A DNA stretch of 64,000 nt from Rhodococcus qingshengii JCM 15477. GTDB lineage: Bacteria > Actinomycetota > Actinomycetes > Mycobacteriales > Mycobacteriaceae. The translations under genes and the position numbers were made by a program. The stretch is taken from assembly GCF_023221595.1 (NCBI RefSeq), contig NZ_CP096563.1, positions 912,501 through 976,500 of the forward strand, in the 5' to 3' direction. Shown here piece by piece: positions 44,547-53,246 of the stretch; position 1 is the stretch's first letter, and each line of letters begins with the position of its first letter. The notes beneath the pieces are model-generated. The model ran no database searches. It had not been told where the DNA came from and saw only the letters and a program-made list of their open reading frames with translations.

Positions 44547-44645
44547 GTGTCCTCCTGATTTTGAAGCGTTCTGCTCGGCGCCGCATGATCTGATGGGCTC
44601 CGGTCATCACTGTGACGAGGGATGGATTCGGGCTCAACGAACATG

Positions 44646-44658
44646 ACCGATCATCGGT
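44646..44658. promoter_or_regulatory. Palindrome ACCGAT-C-ATCGGT, candidate IclR operator
   Basis: A perfect odd dyad lies in the 250-base gap between the SDR-kshA operon and the divergent IclR gene. IclR proteins bind dyads of about this size. No other strong symmetry is obvious in the gap, and no gene is seen there. Confidence 0.5.
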
Positions 44659-44796
44659 ATAGGTGCTGGTGAGAGCCCATGCAGATGCATCTCCCGCTGC
44701 GTGGGAAACGTACTGGCGTCGTGTGTCCACGGAAGCTCAGATGGGCGGAACGAATGTTGGCTGCCGAAGCGGCGGGCCACCGGAACGGAGACATCG

Positions 44797-45516
44797 ATGT
44801 TGGTCGGACCGATCACCGAAGAGTCCATCCCCATGTCAACTCTCGACAGACTGTCGGTGGTGGTGGACTGCTTTCGTGACGCGCCTCGGCTGACATTGGG
44901 GGAGGTGGCGCGCCGAACCGGGATTCCGCGATCGTCCGTGCACCGGATGCTACTGAAACTCGTGAGGATGAACTGGCTACGCCGCGAAGGACTCGAGTAC
45001 GAGATAGGCGACAAGCTAGGAGATCTGGGCGCGCTCTCGCTGTATCGAAACAAAGTGGATCGAGTGGTTACGCCCCTACTTCAGCAATTACATTTCGTGA
45101 TTGGACACGCCGTGCACCTCGGGGTGTTGGAAGGAAACCATGTGCGCTACATCCAGAAGATCGGGAGCCTGATGGTCCCCGACCTTCAGACTCGCGTCGG
45201 CTCACGTATCCCAGCGCAAGCGTCGACCATCGGGAAGTCACTGTTGAGCGCCGGCAACAGATCGGTTGCATCGTCGCACAACGCCAATGACGTTCGCCAA
45301 CACGCAGTTGCGTTCGGAATCTGCAATTCCGGGATGGGCTGTATCGGCGCGCGAATCGGGGTGCTCGACCACATGCCAGTAGGTCTCTCGATTTGTGGGC
45401 CCTTGATTCGCGGCACGATAGACAAGAGGAACGCCGCTCCCGTACAGATGGCGGCAGCAGCGATCTCGCAGTATTTCGGAATGATCGACGGGTTCGAGCA
45501 GGAGAAGACGGGATAG
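44797..45516 (+). CDS. IclR family transcriptional regulator
   Basis: 239 residues from ATG 44797, with GGAG seven bases upstream; ATG 44836 is the alternative. The N-terminal winged helix is LTLGEVARRTGIPRSSVHRMLLKLVRMNWLRR, followed by the IclR effector domain (LGVLEGNHVRYIQKIGS ... RIPAQASTIGKSLLS). Divergent to SDR-kshA, it probably controls that operon in response to a steroid-derived ligand. Confidence 0.88.
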   Translation: MLVGPITEESIPMSTLDRLSVVVDCFRDAPRLTLGEVARRTGIPRSSVHRMLLKLVRMNWLRREGLEYEIGDKLGDLGALSLYRNKVDRVVTPLLQQLHFVIGHAVHLGVLEGNHVRYIQKIGSLMVPDLQTRVGSRIPAQASTIGKSLLSAGNRSVASSHNANDVRQHAVAFGICNSGMGCIGARIGVLDHMPVGLSICGPLIRGTIDKRNAAPVQMAAAAISQYFGMIDGFEQEKTG

Positions 45517-45531
45517 TCCGACAAACGCAAA

Positions 45532-45581
45532 GAGTGCGCCTCCCCCCACTACGCGTAAAGCGCAGTGGGGGAGACGCACTC
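45532..45581. terminator. Hairpin between convergent iclR and ipdC genes
   Basis: GAGTGCGCCTCCCCCCACT on the left pairs with the complementary run ending GCAGTGGGGGAGACGCACTC on the right, with one bulge and one mismatch. It fills most of the space between the two convergent stops. Confidence 0.7.
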
Positions 45582-45594
45582 GGATAGAGCTGTG

Positions 45595-46656
45595 TCAGCG
45601 AAGAGCCGCAAGCGCGTCGATACGCCCCGCGGCACCTTCCATGATGCTTTCGATCAGTTCCTTGCAGCTGGGCAGATCGTTGATCATGCCGACAACCTGA
45701 CCCGAAGCAAGAACACCGGCTTCCGTGTTGCCCTCGACCAGTCCGGCCTTGAGCAACATCGGTGTGTTGGCTGCCATGATGATCTGCATCAGCGTGCGGT
45801 CACCCGACCGCTTCATCGCGAGACCGTCCTTGGCGAGGGTCGACCACTTCATGCCCGTCATGGCCTTGAACTTCGTGGCATTCTTGGCCGCGGCGATCAA
45901 ACCGGTTGCATAGCTGGAACCTTCGAGGCTGTTGACCAGGTCGGTGTTGAGCACACGATGAGGCATGCCGTCGACCTTGCGGGAGACAGTCGTATCCGTC
46001 AGTCCGCGCTTGAGATACTCCTGTTTGACGGAATCGGGCACCGAAGAGTCGCTGGTGAGAAGGAATCGCGTTCCCATCGCGACACCGGCAGCGCCGTACG
46101 CCAGTGCGGCAGCCAGCCCGCGGCCGTCGAAGAATCCGCCACCGGCGATGACCGGAATATCGACCGCGTCGAGAACCGAGGGGAGAAGCAATGTCGTGGC
46201 CACACCGCCGGTATGGCCACCACCTTCGCCGCCCTGGACGATGACGGCGTCCGCGCCCCAGGATGCAACCTTGACCGCGTGCTTCGCGGCACCGATCGAG
46301 GGCACGACGACGATGCCGTGGTCCTTGAGCTTGGCGATCAGTTCCTTCTTGGGAGCCAACGCAAACGACGCGACCTTGACGCCTTCACGGATCAGCAGAT
46401 CCGCGCGTTGCGGGGCGTCAGTGGCGTCGGCACGCATGTTGACGCCGAACGGCTTGTCCGTGAGCTGCTTCGTCTTCTTGATCGCGTGCTCGAGCTCGTC
46501 GTACGTCATCGTGGCCGAAGCCAGGATGCCGAGACCACCGGCGTTAGCCGTTGCCGACGTGAGAGCGGGACCGGAAACCCAGCCCATACCCGTCTGCACG
46601 ATCGGGTACTCGACACCGACCAGTTCGGTCAGCGCGGTCTTCAGGGTGGGGGTCAT
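45595..46656 (-). CDS. ipdC: IpdC, flavin-dependent reductase (nitronate monooxygenase fold)
   Basis: 353 residues with the NMO-like TIM barrel: GVEYPIVQTGMGWVSGPALTSA opening, VQGGEGGGHTGG flavin-phosphate loop and VIAGGGFFDGRGLAAALAYGAAGVAMGTRF. Located after ipdAB as in Rv3551-Rv3553. IpdC is an NADH-dependent reductase in HIP catabolism; family members are often mis-called 2-nitropropane dioxygenase. It overlaps ipdB by four bases. Confidence 0.88.
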   Translation of the reverse strand: MTPTLKTALTELVGVEYPIVQTGMGWVSGPALTSATANAGGLGILASATMTYDELEHAIKKTKQLTDKPFGVNMRADATDAPQRADLLIREGVKVASFALAPKKELIAKLKDHGIVVVPSIGAAKHAVKVASWGADAVIVQGGEGGGHTGGVATTLLLPSVLDAVDIPVIAGGGFFDGRGLAAALAYGAAGVAMGTRFLLTSDSSVPDSVKQEYLKRGLTDTTVSRKVDGMPHRVLNTDLVNSLEGSSYATGLIAAAKNATKFKAMTGMKWSTLAKDGLAMKRSGDRTLMQIIMAANTPMLLKAGLVEGNTEAGVLASGQVVGMINDLPSCKELIESIMEGAAGRIDALAALR

Positions 46657-47408
46657 GCCGAGACCTCACGGTCCCGGAGGTTGCGCGGATCGAGGGTTTC
46701 GCGGATGAGGTGAAGTTCTTCGGCGGTGGGGTCACGGGTGATACCGGCCTCGGCGAGTCCGGCAACCTCGAACGAGGTGTTCTCGGTTACCTCTTCGGCG
46801 GTGACGCCGGGGTGAAGGCTCAACGCGCGGAGGGTGTTTCCCGGTCCGCCGAAGTCGAAGACACCGAGGTTGGTGACAACGCGGGGGATGTTCAGGTACT
46901 TGTAAGCCGGATTCTCGGGATCGATCTGGTCGTAGCCGACACCGCACACCACGTCGACCTTGTCGACGAACACTCGCTTGGAGTGCTTGGGGACGAAGTA
47001 GCTCGTCGCGTGGTTGATGGTGTTACCCGGGGCGCCGCGCACACCGAACATCTGACGCGTCGGCTGCTGAAGCGGGCCGAAGGCGGAGAGGTTCTGGTTG
47101 CCGTGGCGATCGAGCTGATTGGCGCCCATGACTACGTGACGGCGGCCGGAAGCGACGACGTCGAACACCTTGCGGAAAGGCATCCATCCTTCGACGGGGC
47201 CCTTTGTCCCGACGGCCGGAGTGTCCTCGAGAATGAGGGCTTCACCATCGGTGATCAGCAGGTCGGGCTCGGTGGTGAGTCGAGCCAGGCGAGCGCCGAT
47301 GGTGGACGACGTCGACATCGGGCTGGCCATGATTTCGCCTGCACCGGAGAAGATTTCAGCGCAAGCGAGAACAACGTACTCTGCGCGGGTGACGGTGGAT
47401 TCGCTCAT
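46653..47408 (-). CDS. ipdB: IpdB, beta subunit of the ring-opening CoA hydrolase
   Basis: 251 residues from ATG 47408 (MSESTVTRAEYVVLACAEIF), overlapping the ipdA stop (ATGA). It has the family I CoA-transferase beta fold (DRHGNQNLSAFGPLQ, VDKVDVVCGVGYDQI, SLHPGVTAEEVTENTSFEV). With IpdA it forms the hydrolase that opens the last steroid ring of COCHEA-CoA. A longer N-terminal extension into ipdA is not likely. Confidence 0.9.
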   Translation of the reverse strand: MSESTVTRAEYVVLACAEIFSGAGEIMASPMSTSSTIGARLARLTTEPDLLITDGEALILEDTPAVGTKGPVEGWMPFRKVFDVVASGRRHVVMGANQLDRHGNQNLSAFGPLQQPTRQMFGVRGAPGNTINHATSYFVPKHSKRVFVDKVDVVCGVGYDQIDPENPAYKYLNIPRVVTNLGVFDFGGPGNTLRALSLHPGVTAEEVTENTSFEVAGLAEAGITRDPTAEELHLIRETLDPRNLRDREVSA

Positions 47409-48313
47409 TTTGCCTGCTCCCCTGCCTTTGATGAATCGGCAAACTTCTTTACTGCGGCTTGGTAGTCCTCTTCGCTGCCGGAGAGGAAGGTGTCGACGAA
47501 CGCCTGCCACGACTCGGGGGTCTTGGCGGACTCGGCGTAGTGACGCTGGAACTTCTCGTCGCGGCCGTAGCTTTCGCCGGCCAACGTGAAGTGCGCACCA
47601 TTGGGTGCCTCGACGACGGCGTCGACCATCATGCGGTTGAGCAGAAGGTTCTGCAGTGGAACGGATTTGACCAGTTCCTCGGTCTCGACGATGCGTTCGA
47701 CGGAGACGTAACGCTTTTCGGCCGCCATGCAGTACAGGTCGTCGAAGTACGGGTCGACGCCGTTGTACGCGGCATTGCCGTGCTTGTCACCGAGATTGAG
47801 ATGAACGAACGACGCATCGAGGTTGAGCGCAGGCATCGCGATCAAGGTCTCGGAGCGGCCGTCGGCCTCGGGGTACGGGGAGGTGACGGTCTTGAGTTCG
47901 TCGCCCCAGAAGTTCCGGACATCCGAACCCAGGCCGGCGCGGATCGGGAGGAAGGGAAGGCGAGCGGCAGCTGCTTCGAGGCCGCACTTGACCATGCCCT
48001 CGTCCATCTCGCGGACTTCGATCTCACCGGCGGTGCGTGCCTTGGCAAACCACGGGTCGTAGAACGGCGCGGAGTCGAGGGACACGAAACCGTAGTACGC
48101 CTTCTTGACCTTGCCGGCCGAGCACAGCAGTCCGAGATCCGGTCCGCCGTAGGTGACCACGGTCAGGTCCTTGATGTCCGAACGCAGAATCGCACGCACG
48201 AAGGCCATCGGCTTGCGGCGAGATCCCCAGCCGCCCAAGCCGATCGTCATTCCGCTGCGGAGTTCGCCGACTACCTCGTCGAGCGACTTCGTCTTGTCAC
48301 GCTTGCTAGCCAT
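47405..48313 (-). CDS. ipdA: IpdA, alpha subunit of the ring-opening CoA hydrolase
   Basis: 302 residues starting MASKRDKTKSLDEVVGELRSGMTIGLGGWGSRRKP, a CoA-transferase alpha subunit fold. Characteristic segments are TYGGPDLGLLCSAGKVKKAYYGFVSLD, DEGMVKCGLEAAAARLPFLPIRAGLGSD and NLDASFVHLNLGDKHGNA. IpdAB is a hydrolase despite the transferase fold and is required for cholesterol use in mycobacteria and rhodococci. Seven bases separate it from echA20. Confidence 0.92.
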   Translation of the reverse strand: MASKRDKTKSLDEVVGELRSGMTIGLGGWGSRRKPMAFVRAILRSDIKDLTVVTYGGPDLGLLCSAGKVKKAYYGFVSLDSAPFYDPWFAKARTAGEIEVREMDEGMVKCGLEAAAARLPFLPIRAGLGSDVRNFWGDELKTVTSPYPEADGRSETLIAMPALNLDASFVHLNLGDKHGNAAYNGVDPYFDDLYCMAAEKRYVSVERIVETEELVKSVPLQNLLLNRMMVDAVVEAPNGAHFTLAGESYGRDEKFQRHYAESAKTPESWQAFVDTFLSGSEEDYQAAVKKFADSSKAGEQAK

Positions 48314-48320
48314 GTTTGTC

Positions 48321-49097
48321 TCAGCCTTCCTTCTGGGTTGCGTTCTCGCGCGGCTTGCCGGTGGCGACGAACTCGTCGCGGTGTTCGTCGGACACGCCGA
48401 GGAGGTTGAGTTCGAAGGTGTAGCCCTGCTCGAGGCGGTAGCTGCCCTTGACGTCCACCGGGTCGATGCCGTTGATGGCTTCCTTGGCGCACCGGATGAT
48501 GCGGGTGTCCTTGGCGGCGATCTTCGCGGCGATCTCGCGAGCGCACTCGTCGAGCTTCTCGCGCGGGACCACGTCGTAGACGCTGCCGAACTGCTTGAGT
48601 GTGTGCGCGTCGACGCTCTGTGCGGTGTAGTAGAGCGTGCGCATCATGTGCTGTGGCACCAGCCTCGAGAGGTGTGTGGCAGCGCCGAGTGCGCCGCGGT
48701 CGACCTCGGGGAGGGAGAAGATCGCGTCGTCGGAAGCGACGATCACGTCCGCGTTGCCGACGAGTCCGATGCCGCCGCCGACACAGAATCCGTTGACGGC
48801 CACGACGACGGGTACAGCACAGTCGTAGACGGCAGCGAAGGCCGCGGCGCAACCGCGGTTGGCGGCGACCAGCGCGTCGAATCCCTCGGTGGCCTGCATC
48901 TCCTTGATGTCGACGCCGGCGTTGAATCCGCGTCCCTCGGCTCGCAGGATCACTACGTGAGTGTTGAGATCCTTGCCCGCGTCGAGGATGGCGTCGGCAA
49001 GCTCGAACCATCCCTTGGACGGGATTGCATTGACCGGCGCGTAGTCGATGGTGACCGTGGTGATGCCGGTTCCGTCGGAGGAGGTGCTGATGCCCAT
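48321..49097 (-). CDS. echA20: EchA20, crotonase-fold ring D hydrolase
   Basis: 258 residues from ATG 49097 (MGISTSSDGTGITTVTIDYAPVNAI). Crotonase motifs are GFNAGVDIKEMQ and VNGFCVGGGIGLVGNADV with a Glu in SLPEVDRGALG. By synteny with Rv3550 it is EchA20, which hydrolytically opens the ring D-derived five-membered ring of HIEC-CoA. First gene of the echA20-ipdA-ipdB-ipdC operon, with a KstR2 box 29 bases upstream of its start. Confidence 0.9.
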   Translation of the reverse strand: MGISTSSDGTGITTVTIDYAPVNAIPSKGWFELADAILDAGKDLNTHVVILRAEGRGFNAGVDIKEMQATEGFDALVAANRGCAAAFAAVYDCAVPVVVAVNGFCVGGGIGLVGNADVIVASDDAIFSLPEVDRGALGAATHLSRLVPQHMMRTLYYTAQSVDAHTLKQFGSVYDVVPREKLDECAREIAAKIAAKDTRIIRCAKEAINGIDPVDVKGSYRLEQGYTFELNLLGVSDEHRDEFVATGKPRENATQKEG

Positions 49098-49125
49098 ATC
49101 GGGATTCCTTACGTCTGTGTACCAA

Positions 49126-49139
49126 ACCAAGCGATTGCT
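49126..49139. promoter_or_regulatory. KstR2 operator between echA20 and SDR
   Basis: ACCAAGCGATTGCT fits AnCAAGnnCTTGnT with one mismatch (ATTG for CTTG). It lies between the divergent echA20-ipdABC operon and the SDR gene, where mycobacteria also have a KstR2 site. Outer symmetry (accaag...cttggt) adds support. Confidence 0.8.
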
Positions 49140-49199
49140 TGGTAAGTTAGCACACAAGCGGAGCCGACAAGCCCGAGCAGAGTGCATTAGGAGACAAAT

Positions 49200-50114
49200 A
49201 TGAGTGGATTGGTCGACGGACGCGTAGTCATCATCACCGGGGCTGGCCGCGGTATCGGACGTGCGCATGCATTGGCATTTGCTGCCGAGGGCGCCAAGGT
49301 CGTCGTCAACGACATCGGTGCGGGTGCCGACGGTTCCGCGACCGGTGAGAGTCCGGCCGAGCAGGTTGTCGCGGAGATCATCGCCGCCGGTGGCCAAGCA
49401 GTGGTCAACGGAGACGACGTCGCCGACTGGGCGGGCGCCGAGAATCTGATCAAGACCGCGATCGACACCTTCGGTGGCCTGGACGTACTCGTGAACAACG
49501 CAGGCTTCCTGCGGGACCGCATGCTGGTCGGTATGAGCGAGGGCGAGTGGGACGCGGTGATCCGCGTGCACCTCAAGGGGCACTTCGCGCCGCTCCGTCA
49601 CGCAGCTGCCTACTGGCGCGCCGAGGCCAAGGCAGGCAAGACCGTCGACGCACGCATCATCAACACCAGTTCGGGTGCAGGACTGCAGGGTTCGATCGGC
49701 CAGGGCAACTACGCCGCGGCCAAGGCCGGCATCGCCGAGATGACCATCCAGGCCGCCGCCGAGCTCAAGAATTACGGAGTCAGTGTCAACGCGATCGCGC
49801 CTGCTGCGCGCACACGCATGACTGTCGGCGCGGGCGGGGCGATGGCAGAAGCGATGGCAGCTCCGGAAGAGGGCTTCGACGCCATGGCTCCCGAGAACAT
49901 CTCGCCGCTGGTCGTCTGGCTCGGTAGCGCCGAGTCCAAGGACGTCACGGGCCGGGTGTTCGAGGTAGAGGGCGGAAAGATCACCGTCGCGGAGGGCTGG
50001 CGTCACGGCCCGAGCGAGGACAAGGGAGATCGCTGGGACCCGAAGGAGATCGGGCCCGTCGTGGCAACGCTGTTGGAGAAGGCGGAGATTCCGACGCCGG
50101 TGTACGGGGCGTAG
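49200..50114 (+). CDS. SDR family oxidoreductase of the KstR2 regulon (Rv3548c-like)
   Basis: A 304-residue SDR, as long as Rv3548c, with TGAGRGIGRAHALAFAAEGAKVVVNDIG, NNAGFLRDRM and the YAAAKAGI active site, plus a C-terminal extension (WRHGPSEDKGDRWDPKEIGPVVATLLEKA) typical of hydroxyacyl-CoA dehydrogenase-like SDRs. Divergent to echA20 around a KstR2 box. It probably oxidises a hydroxyacyl-CoA in ring C/D or side-chain breakdown. Confidence 0.87.
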   Translation: MSGLVDGRVVIITGAGRGIGRAHALAFAAEGAKVVVNDIGAGADGSATGESPAEQVVAEIIAAGGQAVVNGDDVADWAGAENLIKTAIDTFGGLDVLVNNAGFLRDRMLVGMSEGEWDAVIRVHLKGHFAPLRHAAAYWRAEAKAGKTVDARIINTSSGAGLQGSIGQGNYAAAKAGIAEMTIQAAAELKNYGVSVNAIAPAARTRMTVGAGGAMAEAMAAPEEGFDAMAPENISPLVVWLGSAESKDVTGRVFEVEGGKITVAEGWRHGPSEDKGDRWDPKEIGPVVATLLEKAEIPTPVYGA

Positions 50115-50124
50115 GGCCTCCGGC

Positions 50125-50170
50125 CCTGTGAGTGGTTAAGGAGTGCAGGAACTCCTCAACCACTCACAGG
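50125..50170. terminator. Near-perfect 20-bp palindromic hairpin
   Basis: CCTGTGAGTGGTTAAGGAGT (50125-50144) and the arm at 50151-50170 pair with one mismatch around a GCAGGA loop. It separates the convergent SDR gene and GyrA-like/GNAT gene. Its GTGAGTGGTTAAGGAG core resembles that of the hairpin at 19430. Confidence 0.75.
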
Positions 50171-50181
50171 CGGCGTGCCGC

Positions 50182-50853
50182 CTACGCGGGCGCCCGAACC
50201 ACCAACACGGTGCCGGGGAACTCAGCTGCGAGTTCGCGCCGCGAATGCTTCACGCAGGCTGTGCCGTAGCCCTTCTTGCGAGATTCCGGCGCGATCCAGA
50301 TCGCCACGTTCACCTCTTGGCCGTCGAGTTCGCCGAATACCAGGCCGACGCTCTTCGGGCCGTCACCGGAAACGTCCTCGGCGACGAACCAGGCAGCGCT
50401 CTCGTCGTCGATCCGACCGAGACCGCCGACGCGCTCGGCTTCGATCCGATCCTCGCTCCACGGCTTGCCGTCTTCGCCGAGCTGCTCGGCCGAGCGAATC
50501 GTGAACAGTGCCTTGTCTTCTGCGCTGTCGCTGAACGGACGCAGGGTGAAGTTCTGCCCGCTGCTCGCGGGACGATCGAGCGTCGTCCATTCGAGAGTGG
50601 CGTCGAGATTCTCCAGCTCGCCCTGGATGCGATCGCGCGCTGCCTTGGTCAGTGCGCTGAACTTGAGGCTCAGAACTGCTTCGGCATTTGCTTCCGACGT
50701 GCCGAGGAGTTCCGCGACGGTGGTCAGTGCCTCCTGGTGGTCCTTGCTGTCGACCACTGCGTCCAGCACCTCGTGGCGACGCTCCAGCGCACGCACGAGG
50801 GCTGAGGTGATCTCGCGTCGGTCCAGGATTTGATCTTGAATATGCGTCGTCAT
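50182..50853 (-). CDS. GyrA-like helical domain fused to a GNAT acetyltransferase domain
   Basis: 223 residues. The first ~85 (ITSALVRALERRHEVLDAVV ... LLGTSEANAEAVLSLKFSAL) read like the coiled-coil gate segment of DNA gyrase A, where LLDIDEIQAQAILDMQLRRL is found. The rest (about 100-223) looks like a GNAT fold, with SVGLVFGELDGQEVNVAIWIAPESRKKGYGTACVKHS providing the acetyl-CoA-binding R/KKxGYG loop. The combination is unusual. Function unknown; a role in gyrase protection or modification is speculation. Confidence 0.75.
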   Translation of the reverse strand: MTTHIQDQILDRREITSALVRALERRHEVLDAVVDSKDHQEALTTVAELLGTSEANAEAVLSLKFSALTKAARDRIQGELENLDATLEWTTLDRPASSGQNFTLRPFSDSAEDKALFTIRSAEQLGEDGKPWSEDRIEAERVGGLGRIDDESAAWFVAEDVSGDGPKSVGLVFGELDGQEVNVAIWIAPESRKKGYGTACVKHSRRELAAEFPGTVLVVRAPA

Positions 50854-50947
50854 ATATGCGACTCCTTGCTGTGTTCGAGGCTCTGTCGAAACGCCGTGCG
50901 GACCGTACGAGTCAATAGTGCTCCAACTCGCCGGTTATGGCACGCGT

Positions 50948-51361
50948 TCAGCCTCCGGTGCGGCGAACGAGTCGTTCGTAGCGCTGGCGGGCGGCTTGAG
51001 TGCTTCCGAGTCCCAGTCCGAAAGCGATGTCCTGCCAGGTCATGCCCCGTTCGCGGGCAATCCCGAGGAACAGTGCTTCCAGCTGTTCCATTTCGGCTCG
51101 GGCCTTGGGGATCAGAGTCAACGCAGCCATGACGTCGGCATCGTCGACCTCGGGTTCGTTCGGCTCAGGTATGTCGGTTCCGCCCGCAAGACGAGCCACG
51201 ACGCGCACCGCGCCGTAGGGCTCGAGCATCTCCGGATGAGATTGCCGCGCGCGCTGGCTTGGGGTCGCGCCGTGGCGCTCGCTGATTCGAAAGAGTCCGG
51301 CGTATTCGCGATGTGCGCGTTCGCGGCCGGAATCGATCGGTCTGAACTGGTCATCGGTCAT
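50948..51361 (-). CDS. Small HTH DNA-binding protein
   Basis: 137 residues. The C-terminal third holds a helix-turn-helix (ARERGMTWQDIAFGLGLGSTQAARQRYERL). A central acidic segment (IPEPNEPEVDDADV) precedes a helical region. No ligand domain is obvious. The start lies 29 bases from a pair of TGTAAACA repeats, which may be its own operator. It may be co-regulated with the neighbouring GyrA-like/GNAT gene. Confidence 0.75.
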   Translation of the reverse strand: MTDDQFRPIDSGRERAHREYAGLFRISERHGATPSQRARQSHPEMLEPYGAVRVVARLAGGTDIPEPNEPEVDDADVMAALTLIPKARAEMEQLEALFLGIARERGMTWQDIAFGLGLGSTQAARQRYERLVRRTGG

Positions 51362-51390
51362 GAACCCAGGGTGGCACGAACCCGGGTCAA

Positions 51391-51412
51391 TGTAAACATT
51401 TTGTTGTAAACA
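51391..51412. promoter_or_regulatory. Direct repeat TGTAAACA x2 in front of the HTH gene
   Basis: TGTAAACA at 51391-51398 and again at 51405-51412 (14-base period, AT-rich spacer). It lies in the 57-base gap between the Ddn-like gene and the HTH gene. It may be a binding site for the HTH protein, or part of a -35/-10 promoter pattern. Confidence 0.4.
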
Positions 51413-51418
51413 GTTCGT

Positions 51419-51907
51419 TTAACTCTTCAGTGGCTCGCACACGATGACGGGAATGACCCGGTCGGTCCAGGCCTGATAGTTGTCGAAATCCGGATACATC
51501 GCCCTCAACATCGGCCACAGCCGAGCGCGCTCGTCCTCGGCCGCGACGCGGGCTTTCATCGAGCGGATCCGAGACTTGATCTGCACCGTCACCACCGGGT
51601 CTGCCTTGATGTTGAGGTACCACATCGGGTTCTTCGGAAGACCGCCTTGCGACGCCACCAGAATCACGTTCTCGCAGTCCTCGAGGAACAGCAACGGACT
51701 GATCCGCTCCTCGCCGGATTTGCGACCGGTGGTGGTCAGCAGGCAGATCGGCAGCCCGCGAGGGAACGCGCTGCCGACCCGCCACTTGCTACCCAGCCGC
51801 CCGTCGGTGGCGCGATACATGGCGACGTTTGCCTTCGACATCCACTTGATGATCTTGACCGTCGCCGGAGCGTCGAGTCCCTTGGGTTTGGCTGGGGGAG
51901 TAGTCAT
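51419..51907 (-). CDS. Ddn-family deazaflavin (F420)-dependent nitroreductase/quinone reductase
   Basis: 162 residues from ATG 51907 (MTTPPAKPKGLDAPATVKIIKWMSKANVAMYRATDGRLG). Core signature RGLPICLLTTTGRKSGEERISPLLF and NPMWYLNIKADPVV belong to the Ddn split-barrel family that uses F420H2. Position next to fadA5 and the Rv3548c-like SDR equals Rv3547 (Ddn) in M. tuberculosis. A role in quinone or steroid reduction is plausible. Confidence 0.87.
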   Translation of the reverse strand: MTTPPAKPKGLDAPATVKIIKWMSKANVAMYRATDGRLGSKWRVGSAFPRGLPICLLTTTGRKSGEERISPLLFLEDCENVILVASQGGLPKNPMWYLNIKADPVVTVQIKSRIRSMKARVAAEDERARLWPMLRAMYPDFDNYQAWTDRVIPVIVCEPLKS

Positions 51908-51908
51908 C

Positions 51909-53168
<1,260 letters not shown>

Positions 53169-53178
53169 TCAATGAGAG

Positions 53179-53192
53179 TAGAACGTGTTACA
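53179..53192. promoter_or_regulatory. KstR box in the cyp125 promoter
   Basis: TAGAACGTGTTACA fits TnnAACnnGTTnnA at all fixed positions. It lies 55 bases before the cyp125 GTG, so each divergent gene has its own KstR box. Confidence 0.88.
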
Positions 53193-53246
53193 CATCACGG
53201 ATCCCCATCACCCCTGTGATGAAAAGGCTTAGGGCAGGAGACATCA

